Shown piece by piece: positions 6,682-16,336 of a stretch of DNA of 64,000 nt. The notes under the pieces were generated by a model, which searched no databases, was not told where the DNA came from, and saw nothing but the letters and a program-made list of their open reading frames with translations. The DNA is taken from assembly GCA_024280835.1 (NCBI GenBank), contig JAJRPJ010000015.1:62001-126000 (forward strand), read 5' to 3'. Source of the DNA: Candidatus Zixiibacteriota bacterium. Lineage in GTDB: Bacteria > Zixibacteria > MSB-5A5 > GN15 > JACZUZ01. The position numbers were made by a program, and so were the translations under genes. The first letter of the stretch is position 1. The number at the start of each line of letters is the position of its first letter.

Positions 6682-8337
6682 TTGGCTTGGGAGGAGGCTT
6701 CGCGCTTGGCGATTTTGCCAATTGGCGCCGCAGAATATGCGAGTGTTCGCCATTTTGTCGAAGTCTTGCTCTCATTGCCTTGGAGCAAAGAGCAGCTGAA
6801 CGACTCGCTTGATATGAAGAGCCTCGAAACAGCTATTTTTAAGGATTACTACGGCACAGACAAAACTAAGCGTAGAATTATCGAACGGATTTCGTCGAAT
6901 ATCCTTACTGGTGGGTCGGAGAAGGGTCCGATTATTTGTTTTATGGGCTCGGCGGGAACTGGCAAGGCTACTCTGGCGCGTTCAATAGCGCGTGGTTTGA
7001 AACGTGAGTTCCTGAGACTCAGCCTCGGCTCGATTGTTGATATTACCGAACTTAAAGGTATGCCACGTTCGATGATCGGCGCCACACCTGGTGTGTTCAT
7101 TCGTGAATTGCAACGCCTGAAGACATCGAATCCTGTGATTTATGTCGAGGACCTTGAGTATCTTGGCGATGGAGATAATTCGTTGGCGCTGGCTTTATTG
7201 GAAGTCATGGACCATCGTCTTAATCACCGTTTCATCGACAATTTTATTGGCATACCGTTTGATTTTTCTAAGGCTTTGTTTATTTGCGGTGTTCGCTACC
7301 CCGATGGCATCCCTGAGGTGATTGATAATCGAATTGAAGCTATAGAAATCCCTGGATATATTGAAAAAGAAAAGGTTTCGATTGCTAGAAAGCACCTTAT
7401 TCCGCCACTGTTGAAGAAGTACACGCTGGCTCGCACCGATGTTTCAGTGACAGCTGATGGATTGGTGCGACTGATACGTGACTATACAATGGAGTCGGGA
7501 CTTCTAGAGTTCTCGCGCCTGCTGGATAGAATTTTTCGCCATGTTGCCAGCGAAAGAAGGTCGAAAAAACGCAAAAAATGGAAACTCGATAGTCCACTGC
7601 TAGAGTCAGTTTTTGGGGCGCCTATGTATATACCAGAAAAGCCAATGAAAGAGCCTCAAATTGGCGTAGCAACTGGGTTGGCATGGACTGGTGTAGGCGG
7701 AGAATTGATGTTGATTGAGTGTCTGAAAATGCGCGGAGACGGCAATATCGTCTATACGGGCTCTCTCGGGGAAGTCATGCGCGAATCGATTCAGGCGGCT
7801 CATAGCTATATCCGTTCGATGGCGGATATGCTGGGTATCGATCATGACGATTTCAAAAATTTCGATATTCATGTCCATTTCCCATCTGCGGCTATCCCAA
7901 AAGATGGTCCCTCCGCCGGAATTGCCGTTTCGCTAGTTATCGCCTCAGTTATGGCAGAGCGGCCTATTCGCAACGATATAGCCATGACAGGTGAAGTGTC
8001 GCTTCAAGGTAATGTTTTGCCAGTCGGTGGTATTAAGGAGAAAGTCGCTGCCGCCCATCGCGCGAATATTCCGTACGTTTGTATGCCCCGTGAGAATGAA
8101 AAAGATCTCAAAGATTTGCCAAAAGAGATTACGCGTAGCACCAAGTTCATCTTTGTTGGCTCGGTTGATGAGCTATTTGAACAGGCGCTACTCGACTTTA
8201 CACCCTCATCGTACACGCTCGAAAAGATGTTTGCTGTTGAATTGGAAAAGGCGCGTCGCAAACGATCTGCGAAAGTAGCCAAGAAGCGTAAGCCAGCCCG
8301 CAAAGCGGCCCGTAAGACAACAAAAAAGAAGAAATAG
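6682..8337 (+). CDS. Lon-like protease, ATPase-degenerate, with intact Ser/Lys dyad and lysine-rich tail
   Basis: The reading frame continues directly from the TAA of the Lon N-part; TTG 6682 is the first codon, so the real initiation site is unclear. Residues here count from 6682. The LPW motif of Lon is at 32-34. The AAA+ module is changed at key sites: Walker A GSAGTGKA (89-96) has Ala where Ser/Thr binds Mg; Walker B reads VIYVED (152-157), Glu-Asp instead of Asp-Glu; sensor 1 Asn is absent (LFICGVR); and the sensor 2 Arg of the usual AGVRxLER is absent (SGLLEFSR). The protease domain is well kept: PKDGPSAG with Ser411 and GGIKEK with Lys454, 43 apart as in E. coli Lon (679/722). The C-terminus (about 523-551) is a Lys/Arg/Ala tail resembling histone-H1-like or AlgP-like tails, so DNA or polyanion binding is plausible. 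It is probably one gene with the upstream part. Confidence 0.8.
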   Translation: MAWEEASRLAILPIGAAEYASVRHFVEVLLSLPWSKEQLNDSLDMKSLETAIFKDYYGTDKTKRRIIERISSNILTGGSEKGPIICFMGSAGTGKATLARSIARGLKREFLRLSLGSIVDITELKGMPRSMIGATPGVFIRELQRLKTSNPVIYVEDLEYLGDGDNSLALALLEVMDHRLNHRFIDNFIGIPFDFSKALFICGVRYPDGIPEVIDNRIEAIEIPGYIEKEKVSIARKHLIPPLLKKYTLARTDVSVTADGLVRLIRDYTMESGLLEFSRLLDRIFRHVASERRSKKRKKWKLDSPLLESVFGAPMYIPEKPMKEPQIGVATGLAWTGVGGELMLIECLKMRGDGNIVYTGSLGEVMRESIQAAHSYIRSMADMLGIDHDDFKNFDIHVHFPSAAIPKDGPSAGIAVSLVIASVMAERPIRNDIAMTGEVSLQGNVLPVGGIKEKVAAAHRANIPYVCMPRENEKDLKDLPKEITRSTKFIFVGSVDELFEQALLDFTPSSYTLEKMFAVELEKARRKRSAKVAKKRKPARKAARKTTKKKK

Positions 8338-8816
8338 TCTCTTGGAATTGTTTCTTAGGTGAATTAGACAGGATTACTCAAGCAATAGTCTCCCATGTAA
8401 GCGCCTTGCAGTAACGACAGTCGCCTTGTTTCTTGGCGTCAATTAATAAGCGTTGACACATAGGCGGTTAGGCTACTATATTTGCCATGTACGTCAGGCA
8501 TTTGGCAGCTATGCCAACTACCAACTTACCTATATCTTAATACTTATGTATTTGCCCCAACGAGGGCGCCGTCAGAAACAAGAATGCTATACCTAGGAAT
8601 CGTCAACCTAGCTTAAGTTCGAGGCTGTTCATATCGTCATATCGGTTCTTGAAAGTTGTCTTTTTTCAAGAGAAGCGACCTTAACATTTAGGACGACTGC
8701 TTGTGGCTATTGACGGTTGTTAGGTATGTGGTTTTAGAGAAGAATTTTGAATAGTATATAGAATCATGGTTGCAAACTGGACTGCAACTCGGCCAACAGC
8801 AAATTAGGAGAAAATC
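8338..8816 (+). other. 479-base spacer: promoter, dyad and long leader
   Basis: No convincing gene. TTGACA (8453-8458), 18 bases, TATATT (8477-8482) form a good promoter whose first 14 bases match the one at 5641. Close to the predicted start lies a dyad, TTGGCA (8502-8507) and TGCCAA (8512-8517). A stem TCTTGAAA/TTTCAAGA (8647-8654/8664-8671) has no U tract. If this promoter serves the gene at 8817, its leader is about 330 bases long. I could not match the leader to a known riboswitch by eye. Confidence 0.4.
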
Positions 8817-11225
8817 ATGCTTGTCTGCAATCCTTATGTACTCAAGAAGCAAAATTCTAGTAAACCTCACCACAGAAGGTTGGGAGTTTTCATGTCGATT
8901 GTCATGTTTGTGGTGATCCTTTTGGGAGTAACATCTACGCAAGCGCAGGTGAGCGCTTTGAATGCAAGCGCTGGAACAGATCCAGGAAACCCCGATGTCA
9001 TTTCTGTGGCTGATGCTAGTGTCGATCCAGGTGACCATTTTCGTATTCAGATTTCGCTGTTGAATGATGAGGAACTCTCTGGCGCGACAATTGGTATTCG
9101 ATGGGGAACCCCAGATTTATTTCTTGATTCGATTTCTTATGTAGGCACGCGTCTCGAAAGCCTTCCAGCAGTGCAGCGTCCAGTATCGATCGATAATACA
9201 ACTCTATTCGCTGGGTTGGCTGGTTTTTTTGTCTTTGGCCCTCCAGGCATTCAATCTGGTACAGGAGCTTTTGCAAACTTTTGGTTCACTGTTAGCCCAA
9301 CAGCAGCGGACCAATTCATTGACCTAGATTCCACATTTTTCCCACCCAGTGGAGATTTTATTTTAGTCGCACTTGCTGGTAATGTTTCATTTGCCCCACA
9401 GTTTTCTGGCGGTAGGATAACAGTTGGTGAACCGTCAGAGCCGTCAACCATTGATGTCAGTCCAACTAACTTTTTGTTCAACGCAATTGAAGGCGCCACT
9501 AATCCTGCTTTCCAAGTTCTGAATATCGAAAACGTTGGTTTAGGAAATCTGAATTGGACAGCGACCTTTTCATCATCTTGGCTGAATGTTTCGCCAACAA
9601 CTGGGACAGCTCCGTCGGTTACTCAAATCACCGCCAATTCAATAGGATTACCTGTTGGGACATATTTCGATACGATAGTCATTAGTGACCCGAATGCGAC
9701 CAATAGCCCCTTTGAAATTCCAGTTGAATTAGCAGTCTCACCACCACCACCGACTATCAATGTCTCTCAACGGACTTACTTTTTTAATGCCGTAGCGGAT
9801 TCCACGAATCCGCCTACACAAAGTTTGATAATTAAGAATACGACCAATGGTTCTCTCAATTGGCAAGCAAGCAATTCTGAGAGTTGGCTGACAGTGACTC
9901 CGACTTCTGGAGGTGATTCGACAGATGTTTCACTCAGTGTGGATATTGCTGGATTACCTTTTGGCTCATATCAAGACACAGTCATTATTGGTGATTCGAG
10001 CGCAACAAATTCTCCTGTTAGGGTAGCGGTTAATCTGTCGGTGGCCTCTGACTTACCAATAATTGCTCTCTCTCCAGATACGATTCATGTAGTTGTTGAT
10101 TTGAATTCGCCTGCATTGCTTGCGGCAGGTGATATTTTTGACACAGCTGTTTTTGTCATTAGTAACGCTGGCGCTGGGAGTATGACATACTCATTGAGCG
10201 AGACATCAAGTCGCATTTTCGCAATGACTCCGATTGCGGGTACGGCGCCTGATTCAATTCAAGTTATATTCAAACTCATCGGTGGTTCGCCAGGTGATGT
10301 ATTTGATTCTATTTTGGTAAGTTCACCCGAGGCGATAAACTCTCCCCGGTACGAATACATCAGGTACCACTTTACGTTTTCCCCAGCCAACATAACCCTT
10401 TCGCCTGATACCTTAGAGTTTTCCCTATTTGAGTGTGAACAGGGAGCAAGTTTTGTCCCACAGATTGAAATTGCGAACTTCAACAATTTCGGTGAGCCAG
10501 CGTCATTTAGCCTTGAATTCTATATAGACTGGCTTACATCAATGCAAGATTTCGGTACGGCGCCAACATCGATTGGGTTTATTGCAAACGAAACAGGCTT
10601 ATCTGTGGGTGAGTATCTCGATTCAATAAAAGTTATCTCGCCGATTTCGCAAACCAATCCACAGTATCTCTACGTCCGATTAACCATCCAAACAGCCACT
10701 CAAGCTGCAGTAATTGTTCCGAACAAAGAGATATTTGTTATCCCAGCTCGTGAGGATGAAAGTTTCCAATATGGTCCCGCTGATGTTTTGAAGCTGAATA
10801 ATTTTCACGGTGGGTGTTTTAATTGGGATATACAAGAATCAATTTCATGGCTCAGCCATGATCCTCCATCTGGGCAAAACCCAGCAAGCATCTTACTTAT
10901 AGGGGATGGAACGAATTTGCTTTTTGGAGAATATGATAGTTTGTTTACAGTTATAGTTCCTGAAGCCAATAATTCACCTAGGACTATTTTGACGACGCTT
11001 AGAGTCTGGCGCCTGTTTGGTGATTCGGACTACAATAATCGAATCAACGTCACCGATGTTGTCTATTTGATTGAATATATCTTCAGCGGTGGTCTGCCAC
11101 CTGAGCCAGCAATCTATGTCGGTGATGTCGATTGTACTGGCACAGTCAACGTCGCCGATGTGACATTCCTAATAGCCTATATTTTCGACAAAGGTGATAC
11201 GCCGTGCGGCAATGAGGGACTATGA
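8817..11225 (+). CDS. Secreted multi-domain protein: cohesin-like head, BACON/Ig-like repeats, dockerin-like C-terminus
   Basis: 802 residues. The ATG follows AGGAGA by six bases. An N-terminal signal (about 20-44) has a hydrophobic core (MSIVMFVVILLGV) and a likely cut after TQAQ. Residues about 55-200 resemble a cohesin-like beta domain (VDPGDHFRIQISLLND). Then come about five ~100-residue repeats, each with a hallmark like NLNWTATFSSSWLNVSPTTG, PVGTYFDTIVISDP and NSP, resembling BACON-type domains. The last ~70 residues form a paired dockerin-like module (FGDSDYNNRINVTDVVYLIEYIF, then GDVDCTGTVNVADVTFLIAYIF) with Asp/Asn loops that should bind calcium. Likely exported to the cell surface. 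Two other proteins here (21245-23191 and 23306-25495) share the dockerin module. The ligand is unknown. Confidence 0.75.
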   Translation: MLVCNPYVLKKQNSSKPHHRRLGVFMSIVMFVVILLGVTSTQAQVSALNASAGTDPGNPDVISVADASVDPGDHFRIQISLLNDEELSGATIGIRWGTPDLFLDSISYVGTRLESLPAVQRPVSIDNTTLFAGLAGFFVFGPPGIQSGTGAFANFWFTVSPTAADQFIDLDSTFFPPSGDFILVALAGNVSFAPQFSGGRITVGEPSEPSTIDVSPTNFLFNAIEGATNPAFQVLNIENVGLGNLNWTATFSSSWLNVSPTTGTAPSVTQITANSIGLPVGTYFDTIVISDPNATNSPFEIPVELAVSPPPPTINVSQRTYFFNAVADSTNPPTQSLIIKNTTNGSLNWQASNSESWLTVTPTSGGDSTDVSLSVDIAGLPFGSYQDTVIIGDSSATNSPVRVAVNLSVASDLPIIALSPDTIHVVVDLNSPALLAAGDIFDTAVFVISNAGAGSMTYSLSETSSRIFAMTPIAGTAPDSIQVIFKLIGGSPGDVFDSILVSSPEAINSPRYEYIRYHFTFSPANITLSPDTLEFSLFECEQGASFVPQIEIANFNNFGEPASFSLEFYIDWLTSMQDFGTAPTSIGFIANETGLSVGEYLDSIKVISPISQTNPQYLYVRLTIQTATQAAVIVPNKEIFVIPAREDESFQYGPADVLKLNNFHGGCFNWDIQESISWLSHDPPSGQNPASILLIGDGTNLLFGEYDSLFTVIVPEANNSPRTILTTLRVWRLFGDSDYNNRINVTDVVYLIEYIFSGGLPPEPAIYVGDVDCTGTVNVADVTFLIAYIFDKGDTPCGNEGL

Positions 11226-11265
11226 GTTGTAACCTCCCAATTTCAATCTAGGTTGAGTATTTAAT

Positions 11266-11313
11266 GAGCCTCTTCACAGAAAGCCACAGCTTTCGGTGGG
11301 GAGGCTCTTTTAT
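11266..11313 (+). terminator. Rho-independent terminator after the dockerin gene
   Basis: GAGCCTC (11266-11272) pairs with GAGGCTC (11301-11307), with an inner stem GAAAGC-CACA-GCTTTC (11279-11294), followed by TTTTATTT. Confidence 0.75.
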
Positions 11314-11515
11314 TTGATACTGATTTGGGATTTCAAGGATTGATTCTTGGCAGAGCGACCTCTGAGTGTTACCTTAAAATCCACTCAGTTGGGGTTCCTC
11401 AAATAATGAGACTGAGTTGGCAAGCCATCACTCTTAAAGATGCTTTGCGTATATGGTTACATTCACCTACGAGATTACTACGTTTGATTAAAGAGTTTGA
11501 TTGAAGAGATTGACT

Positions 11516-12973
11516 ATGAGCGCTGAATTAAAGAAAAAATATTACCATATTATCACCTATGGCTGTCAGATGAATGTTGCAGATTCACAAACCTTGGCTG
11601 GCTGTCTTGAAGACTCAGGATTCACCGCTACTGAAGAAGAAGAGCAGGCCGAGTTGATAATCGTCAACACTTGCTCAGTGCGTGAAAAAGCAGAGGAGCG
11701 AGCCTTCGGCCGTTTGGGAGATTTGCGCCGACTTAAGAAGGATGGCCGTAAGCTCAATATTGTTGTAGTCGGTTGCATGGCCCAACGATTGGGGGCGCGG
11801 ATTATAGAGCGGATACCACATGTCGATTTGGTTCTCGGCACGGATCGAATGTTTGATCTACCAGAAATTTTAGCGCACAAAGATACTGTTCCTGAAGTCC
11901 ACACCGCTTTCGGTCATGAGAATCTAGATGACGCTCCTGCGATCCGTGATACACCGTTTAGCGCATACTTGACTATCACTAGAGGCTGTAACAACTACTG
12001 CACATTCTGTATTGTACCTTTCGTCAGGGGCCGTGAAAAATATCATCCGACTGAACATTTAGTCCGTCAAGCATCCGAACTTGCTGCTGATGGAGTGATT
12101 GAATTGACACTGCTTGGGCAGAATGTCAATTCATATCGTGATGGGGAGGTCGATTTTCCTGGTCTAATCAAACGCATCGCTGATGAGACTGATATTCAGC
12201 GGATTCGTTATACCAGTCCACATCCGAAAGACCTCTCGATTCGCTTGATTGAACTGCATGCTAATGAGCCGAAGGTCATGCCGCATGTGCATTTACCAAT
12301 ACAATCTGGTTCGGATAGAATTCTACAGAAAATGGCTCGACCCTATTTGTATCGTCACTATCGAAATATCGTCAAGAAGCTCCGTGAGGCCACACCGCAT
12401 ATTGCAATTTCAACAGATGCTATTGTCGGATTTCCAACCGAGACTGAGGCCGACTTTCAAATGACTTTGGATGCCTTCGAAGAGTCACAGTTCGATTCGG
12501 CTTTCATGTTTCATTATTCCGAACGAGAGGGAACTCGCGCTCATAAAGAAATTAAAGATGACATTCCGCGTGAATTGAAAATTGAACGACTCGAGAGACT
12601 GATTGCAATGCAGAAAAAAATCAGCTATAACAAGAATCAATTTGAGTTGGGTAAGATACAAGATACACTTGTGGATGGATTTAGCCGAAGAGATCGTTCT
12701 GTTCTTAAGGGCAAAACTCCAGGTGGTAAGACTGCGTTATTTGCTGGCGACGAATCGTTGATTGGCAAAGTTATACAGGTGAAAATTTCGCAGGCTGACT
12801 CGTGGACTTTACATGGCTCAGTTTACAATGGCCGTGATGGTTATCGTCCTTTGGGCTTTTTCCAGCCTGAGGTTGGCTCAACCAGCGTCAAAGTGGATTC
12901 CAAAGTCCCTTCGAGCCGTGTCTCTTCAAACGCTATCTCTTCAAGCATCCGCGAAGCATTAGGCGAACAATGA
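11516..12973 (+). CDS. miaB: tRNA-2-methylthio-N6-dimethylallyladenosine synthase MiaB
   Basis: 485 residues from ATG 11516, chosen over the in-frame TTG at 11501. MiaB is a radical-SAM enzyme that adds a methylthio group to i6A37 of tRNAs reading U-starting codons. The N-terminal cluster-binding domain has its three cysteines in YGCQMN, NTCSVR and VGCMAQR. The radical SAM motif is RGCNNYCTFCIVP (CxxxCxxC). LTLLGQNVNSY and HLPIQSGSDRIL are family signatures. A TRAM-like domain follows near 375-440, then a Ser-rich tail of about 30 residues that is longer than usual. The TGA overlaps the next ATG as ATGA, so the two are translationally coupled. Confidence 0.95.
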   Translation: MSAELKKKYYHIITYGCQMNVADSQTLAGCLEDSGFTATEEEEQAELIIVNTCSVREKAEERAFGRLGDLRRLKKDGRKLNIVVVGCMAQRLGARIIERIPHVDLVLGTDRMFDLPEILAHKDTVPEVHTAFGHENLDDAPAIRDTPFSAYLTITRGCNNYCTFCIVPFVRGREKYHPTEHLVRQASELAADGVIELTLLGQNVNSYRDGEVDFPGLIKRIADETDIQRIRYTSPHPKDLSIRLIELHANEPKVMPHVHLPIQSGSDRILQKMARPYLYRHYRNIVKKLREATPHIAISTDAIVGFPTETEADFQMTLDAFEESQFDSAFMFHYSEREGTRAHKEIKDDIPRELKIERLERLIAMQKKISYNKNQFELGKIQDTLVDGFSRRDRSVLKGKTPGGKTALFAGDESLIGKVIQVKISQADSWTLHGSVYNGRDGYRPLGFFQPEVGSTSVKVDSKVPSSRVSSNAISSSIREALGEQ

Positions 12974-15900
12974 TAACCCAGCACGTATTAGCTCTCTTGT
13001 GGTTATCTCTTGTTAGCCTGACTTATGTGCGTATACTCCGCAAGCGAGATGCAATTGAGACACATTTTCGAGCTTTTGCTCTTGGGTCGGGTGTTTGTTT
13101 GCTTGTGGCTGGTCTGATTTTTTGGTTGGGCGCCTTTAGCGCTTATTCAAGTTGGTTTGTTCCTGTTGTTTATCCAGTTTTAGATTGGACTCGTATTGCT
13201 CTCGTCATAGTGGGTGTAGCTTTGATTCTTTGGGCGTTTATCCAAAAGTTTGAGGATGAGGAAGAGGTTGTACCAGTTCCCCAATCAACCTTGCACACGG
13301 TTGAACCCAATTCTACGAACATAGCTGAGATTCCGCTGACAGGGTTGGCAGCGCTCAATACGTTGAGGATGGCTATTTCGCAGCCGTATCCATTTGTCGA
13401 ACTAGCCAGAGTGGCTTTGGATGGAGTCTCTGAGATTTGCGGAATTACGTGTGGAGCTTTGTACATTCACAACGAGTCTACTCAAGAAATGACGATTGCC
13501 GCTTCAAAAGGACTGACACCGCGACAAGAGCGAATTTTAGAACGTTTGCCGTTAGGCTCGCCAATACTAGTAGAGGCAATTGCTTCTGGTGAACCGCTAC
13601 TTTCAAGCGAATTCGTCACCGAGATTTGCAAGAGCGAATTAAATGCGGAAGTATTCAATTGTTCATTCACTGTCTTGGCGCCATTACTGCGGAATAATGA
13701 TGCGCTTGGGCTGATTGTCCTCATAGGGGATAGCGCTAGGCAGCTTTCCAATTCCCAATTGGCAACTGTTGCGCAAATGTCGGACATTGTTGCCGATAAG
13801 TTTGCCAATGTGAAGCTTCGAGGTGAGTTAGCCAGAACAAAAAAGAAATTTACGGAACGTGAAGTTTCACGCAAGAGGATTGCGTCAACCTTTCACCATG
13901 CCTTTGATGCACTAACCCATTCAAGTGATCTCAATTCGGTTTGCCGTGAATTAGTTGGGATTGGTTCTGCTGACTCTGTGGCTTTGATTGAGACAAGCGG
14001 TTCTGGAAAGGGGATGCGTCTAAGGGCAACGTCCGACCGCTTTCCAGCTACAACAGAGGGTTTTGAGCGAGCAGCTTTACAGGCTCTTGAAAGGCAGTCG
14101 CTAGTTTTGCTCTCACGGGAGCATAAAGTTGGACCTTCTGCATTGCCAAGCCGGCTAGAGCAGGTAGCAATTGAACGAGAGCCGATGGCTCTTGTTGCTC
14201 CATTGTCATTATCCAATAGTGATGAGGTTCACGATTCAGCGGCTAAGCCCAATGATCCTAGATTCGGTATTCTGTTTTGGAATAGTGTCGATCGTTTTCA
14301 TTTGTCTCCCGAAGAGTTGCAGGATTTTCAAGAGTGGTTGCAGCCATTGAAAATTGCCTTACGAAACAAACTGGTGGAGCGAAGCGCTCAGGAGGCCAAC
14401 GGGGTCTTAGAGATTATTCAAGAAATTCTTCATCCAGAAGATGAAACCGAAACAGAGAAAATTCGTCTGAAGCGTTTTGTCTCTTCGGTACGGCGTGTCT
14501 TCAATTTGTCTGATACTTGCCTAGTTTTTAGACGCACTAGCTCAGGTCAGCTTCGTCCCTTGATGACATTCGGTGTGCCGTTTGATGAAGTCTCAACGCT
14601 AGTGATTCTGGCTGGGGAAGGTTCACTAGGACGTTGCTCGGCTCTGAATCTCAGCGCTTTTGAATTTGGCGGAGCTCGGATATCAGAGGTCGCCAACGAG
14701 TATGACATGCTAAACCGTGAAGTCTTTGGAGAGGGATTTCGGCGCATGGGGAACGTTCAGTCCCAAGTTGTAGCGCCAATTTCTATGAATGGAGCCTGTC
14801 GCTACTTGCTCAGTTTCTTCTTTGAGGATCCGGTTGAAGCTCAAATATGTGCTAAGGCATTATTGCCACTATGCCAGTTGTTGTCGCTGGTTTTGAGTGT
14901 GAAGGAATTGCAGTTAACCCCTGAAGGCCCAACTCCTGATTCAGGATTCATAGATGGCTCCAATAGTTCGGTTTCTTCTATTGTAAATGAAATCAATAAT
15001 GACCTTTCGACAATTATCGGGAATTGTCAACTCGCCGCCGAAGATCCGAACTTATCTGGCGCTCTCGAGCGTGTATTGAAACTCGTAATAGATCGAGCGG
15101 AACACTCCGCAGAAAGACTTCGTATTGAATCTGGCCTTGACATGCAAAAACGAGCGCAGGATGAATCTGCGATAGTTAGCTCTTCAAGCGATAGGACAAT
15201 CAAAGCGGCAATTGATTCTCTGTCACTGGCTGAAAAAATACGGTTGTTTGCCGCAAAACGAGTCATCGGTGGGCAGATGTTGCTGGCGGAAGGTAAGGCT
15301 CGCGAAGTTGAATTTGAACTGGAAAGTGATTTTACTATTAGTCTGTCATCGAGTTCTGCTGAGAGTTTGATTGAGCGGTTGTGCTATGGACTCAGCGCTC
15401 ATGCAGACGAGAGAGAGATTGTTACTGTTGCAGTGTATCGTGACGCCGGATATGAATATTTGGATATTTCACGTAGATGGAGAAACCTACCTTCGGCTAA
15501 ACGAATCGGTTCTTATGCCCGTTTCGAATCCTCACCGTGCGATGGTATTTTTGATGTCGAAAGTGAAACACTAGACTTATTGAAAAGTTTGGGAATTGAA
15601 ATAGCTTTCGATAGGCGCGGAGCTCACCCTGCCTATGTGACATTGCGCAAATCGATCGGTATAGACTCTGCTGAGGGCGACCACATTCTGTCTGTTGCCG
15701 ATTCCACTCCACGCATTTTGGCAATTGATGACCAGAGTATGATTCTTGATTTGCTAAGCGCCATGTGTGATTCGATGGGCTATGCAATCGATACTTTTGA
15801 ATCTCCATCGAGGGCAATTGCAGCCTTTGAACGTGGAGCGCATGACATAGTAATTACCGATGTGGCTATGCCGGAGTTAGACGGCTGGGAAGTCGCCGCA

Positions 15901-16086
15901 GCTATCAAAGGCTTACGTCCAGAAACTTACTTGATATTTATTACAGGTTGGGAAGAGGGTCTTTCATCAGAAAGACTACAGTCTCACAATGTGAACCAAG
16001 TCTTGAAAAAGCCATTTCGTCTTGAGCAATTGACAGTTGCATTGGAGGACGCGAGACGTTATTCAGCGACACCAGCTACTTCATAA
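12970..16086 (+). CDS. Membrane GAF-domain sensor with degenerate histidine-kinase core and C-terminal receiver
   Basis: 1038 residues. Three hydrophobic segments near 5-22, 37-57 and 68-95 anchor it. Three GAF-like regions follow (about 130-290, 300-470 and 490-650). At 665-720 there is a dimerisation-helix motif SIVNEINNDLSTIIGNCQL; in histidine kinases the phospho-acceptor His stands where Asn673 is (VAHEINNPL type). The following ATPase-like region lacks recognisable N and G boxes, so it is probably a pseudokinase. The last ~120 residues form a receiver: DDQ acidic pair, phospho-acceptor Asp964 in IVITDVAMPELDGW, and KKPF with the conserved Lys. It overlaps miaB by four bases. The receiver must be phosphorylated by another protein (inference). 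The next gene, an HDOD protein, carries an intact His in the same helix motif. Confidence 0.75.
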   Translation: MITQHVLALLWLSLVSLTYVRILRKRDAIETHFRAFALGSGVCLLVAGLIFWLGAFSAYSSWFVPVVYPVLDWTRIALVIVGVALILWAFIQKFEDEEEVVPVPQSTLHTVEPNSTNIAEIPLTGLAALNTLRMAISQPYPFVELARVALDGVSEICGITCGALYIHNESTQEMTIAASKGLTPRQERILERLPLGSPILVEAIASGEPLLSSEFVTEICKSELNAEVFNCSFTVLAPLLRNNDALGLIVLIGDSARQLSNSQLATVAQMSDIVADKFANVKLRGELARTKKKFTEREVSRKRIASTFHHAFDALTHSSDLNSVCRELVGIGSADSVALIETSGSGKGMRLRATSDRFPATTEGFERAALQALERQSLVLLSREHKVGPSALPSRLEQVAIEREPMALVAPLSLSNSDEVHDSAAKPNDPRFGILFWNSVDRFHLSPEELQDFQEWLQPLKIALRNKLVERSAQEANGVLEIIQEILHPEDETETEKIRLKRFVSSVRRVFNLSDTCLVFRRTSSGQLRPLMTFGVPFDEVSTLVILAGEGSLGRCSALNLSAFEFGGARISEVANEYDMLNREVFGEGFRRMGNVQSQVVAPISMNGACRYLLSFFFEDPVEAQICAKALLPLCQLLSLVLSVKELQLTPEGPTPDSGFIDGSNSSVSSIVNEINNDLSTIIGNCQLAAEDPNLSGALERVLKLVIDRAEHSAERLRIESGLDMQKRAQDESAIVSSSSDRTIKAAIDSLSLAEKIRLFAAKRVIGGQMLLAEGKAREVEFELESDFTISLSSSSAESLIERLCYGLSAHADEREIVTVAVYRDAGYEYLDISRRWRNLPSAKRIGSYARFESSPCDGIFDVESETLDLLKSLGIEIAFDRRGAHPAYVTLRKSIGIDSAEGDHILSVADSTPRILAIDDQSMILDLLSAMCDSMGYAIDTFESPSRAIAAFERGAHDIVITDVAMPELDGWEVAAAIKGLRPETYLIFITGWEEGLSSERLQSHNVNQVLKKPFRLEQLTVALEDARRYSATPATS

Positions 16087-16336
16087 ACGTTCCCAATTCA
16101 TGTTTCAAATCGAGTTGCTATAACTTAGTCTAAATCATGTAGATTGTTTCGCTCATGTGGTGTTTCACGGCGTATTCAATATCTCCAATTGTCTTTCAAA
16201 TACTGGCTCCATCCTCTCATTTTAATCTCTCAATCACCGATACCTACTATAGGTTGGTCTAAGGCCTACTACTTACGATTTAATCGTAACTTGTCGTTGG
16301 TTTTGTATGGCGTTCTAAGGAGTGTGAGTTATAGAT

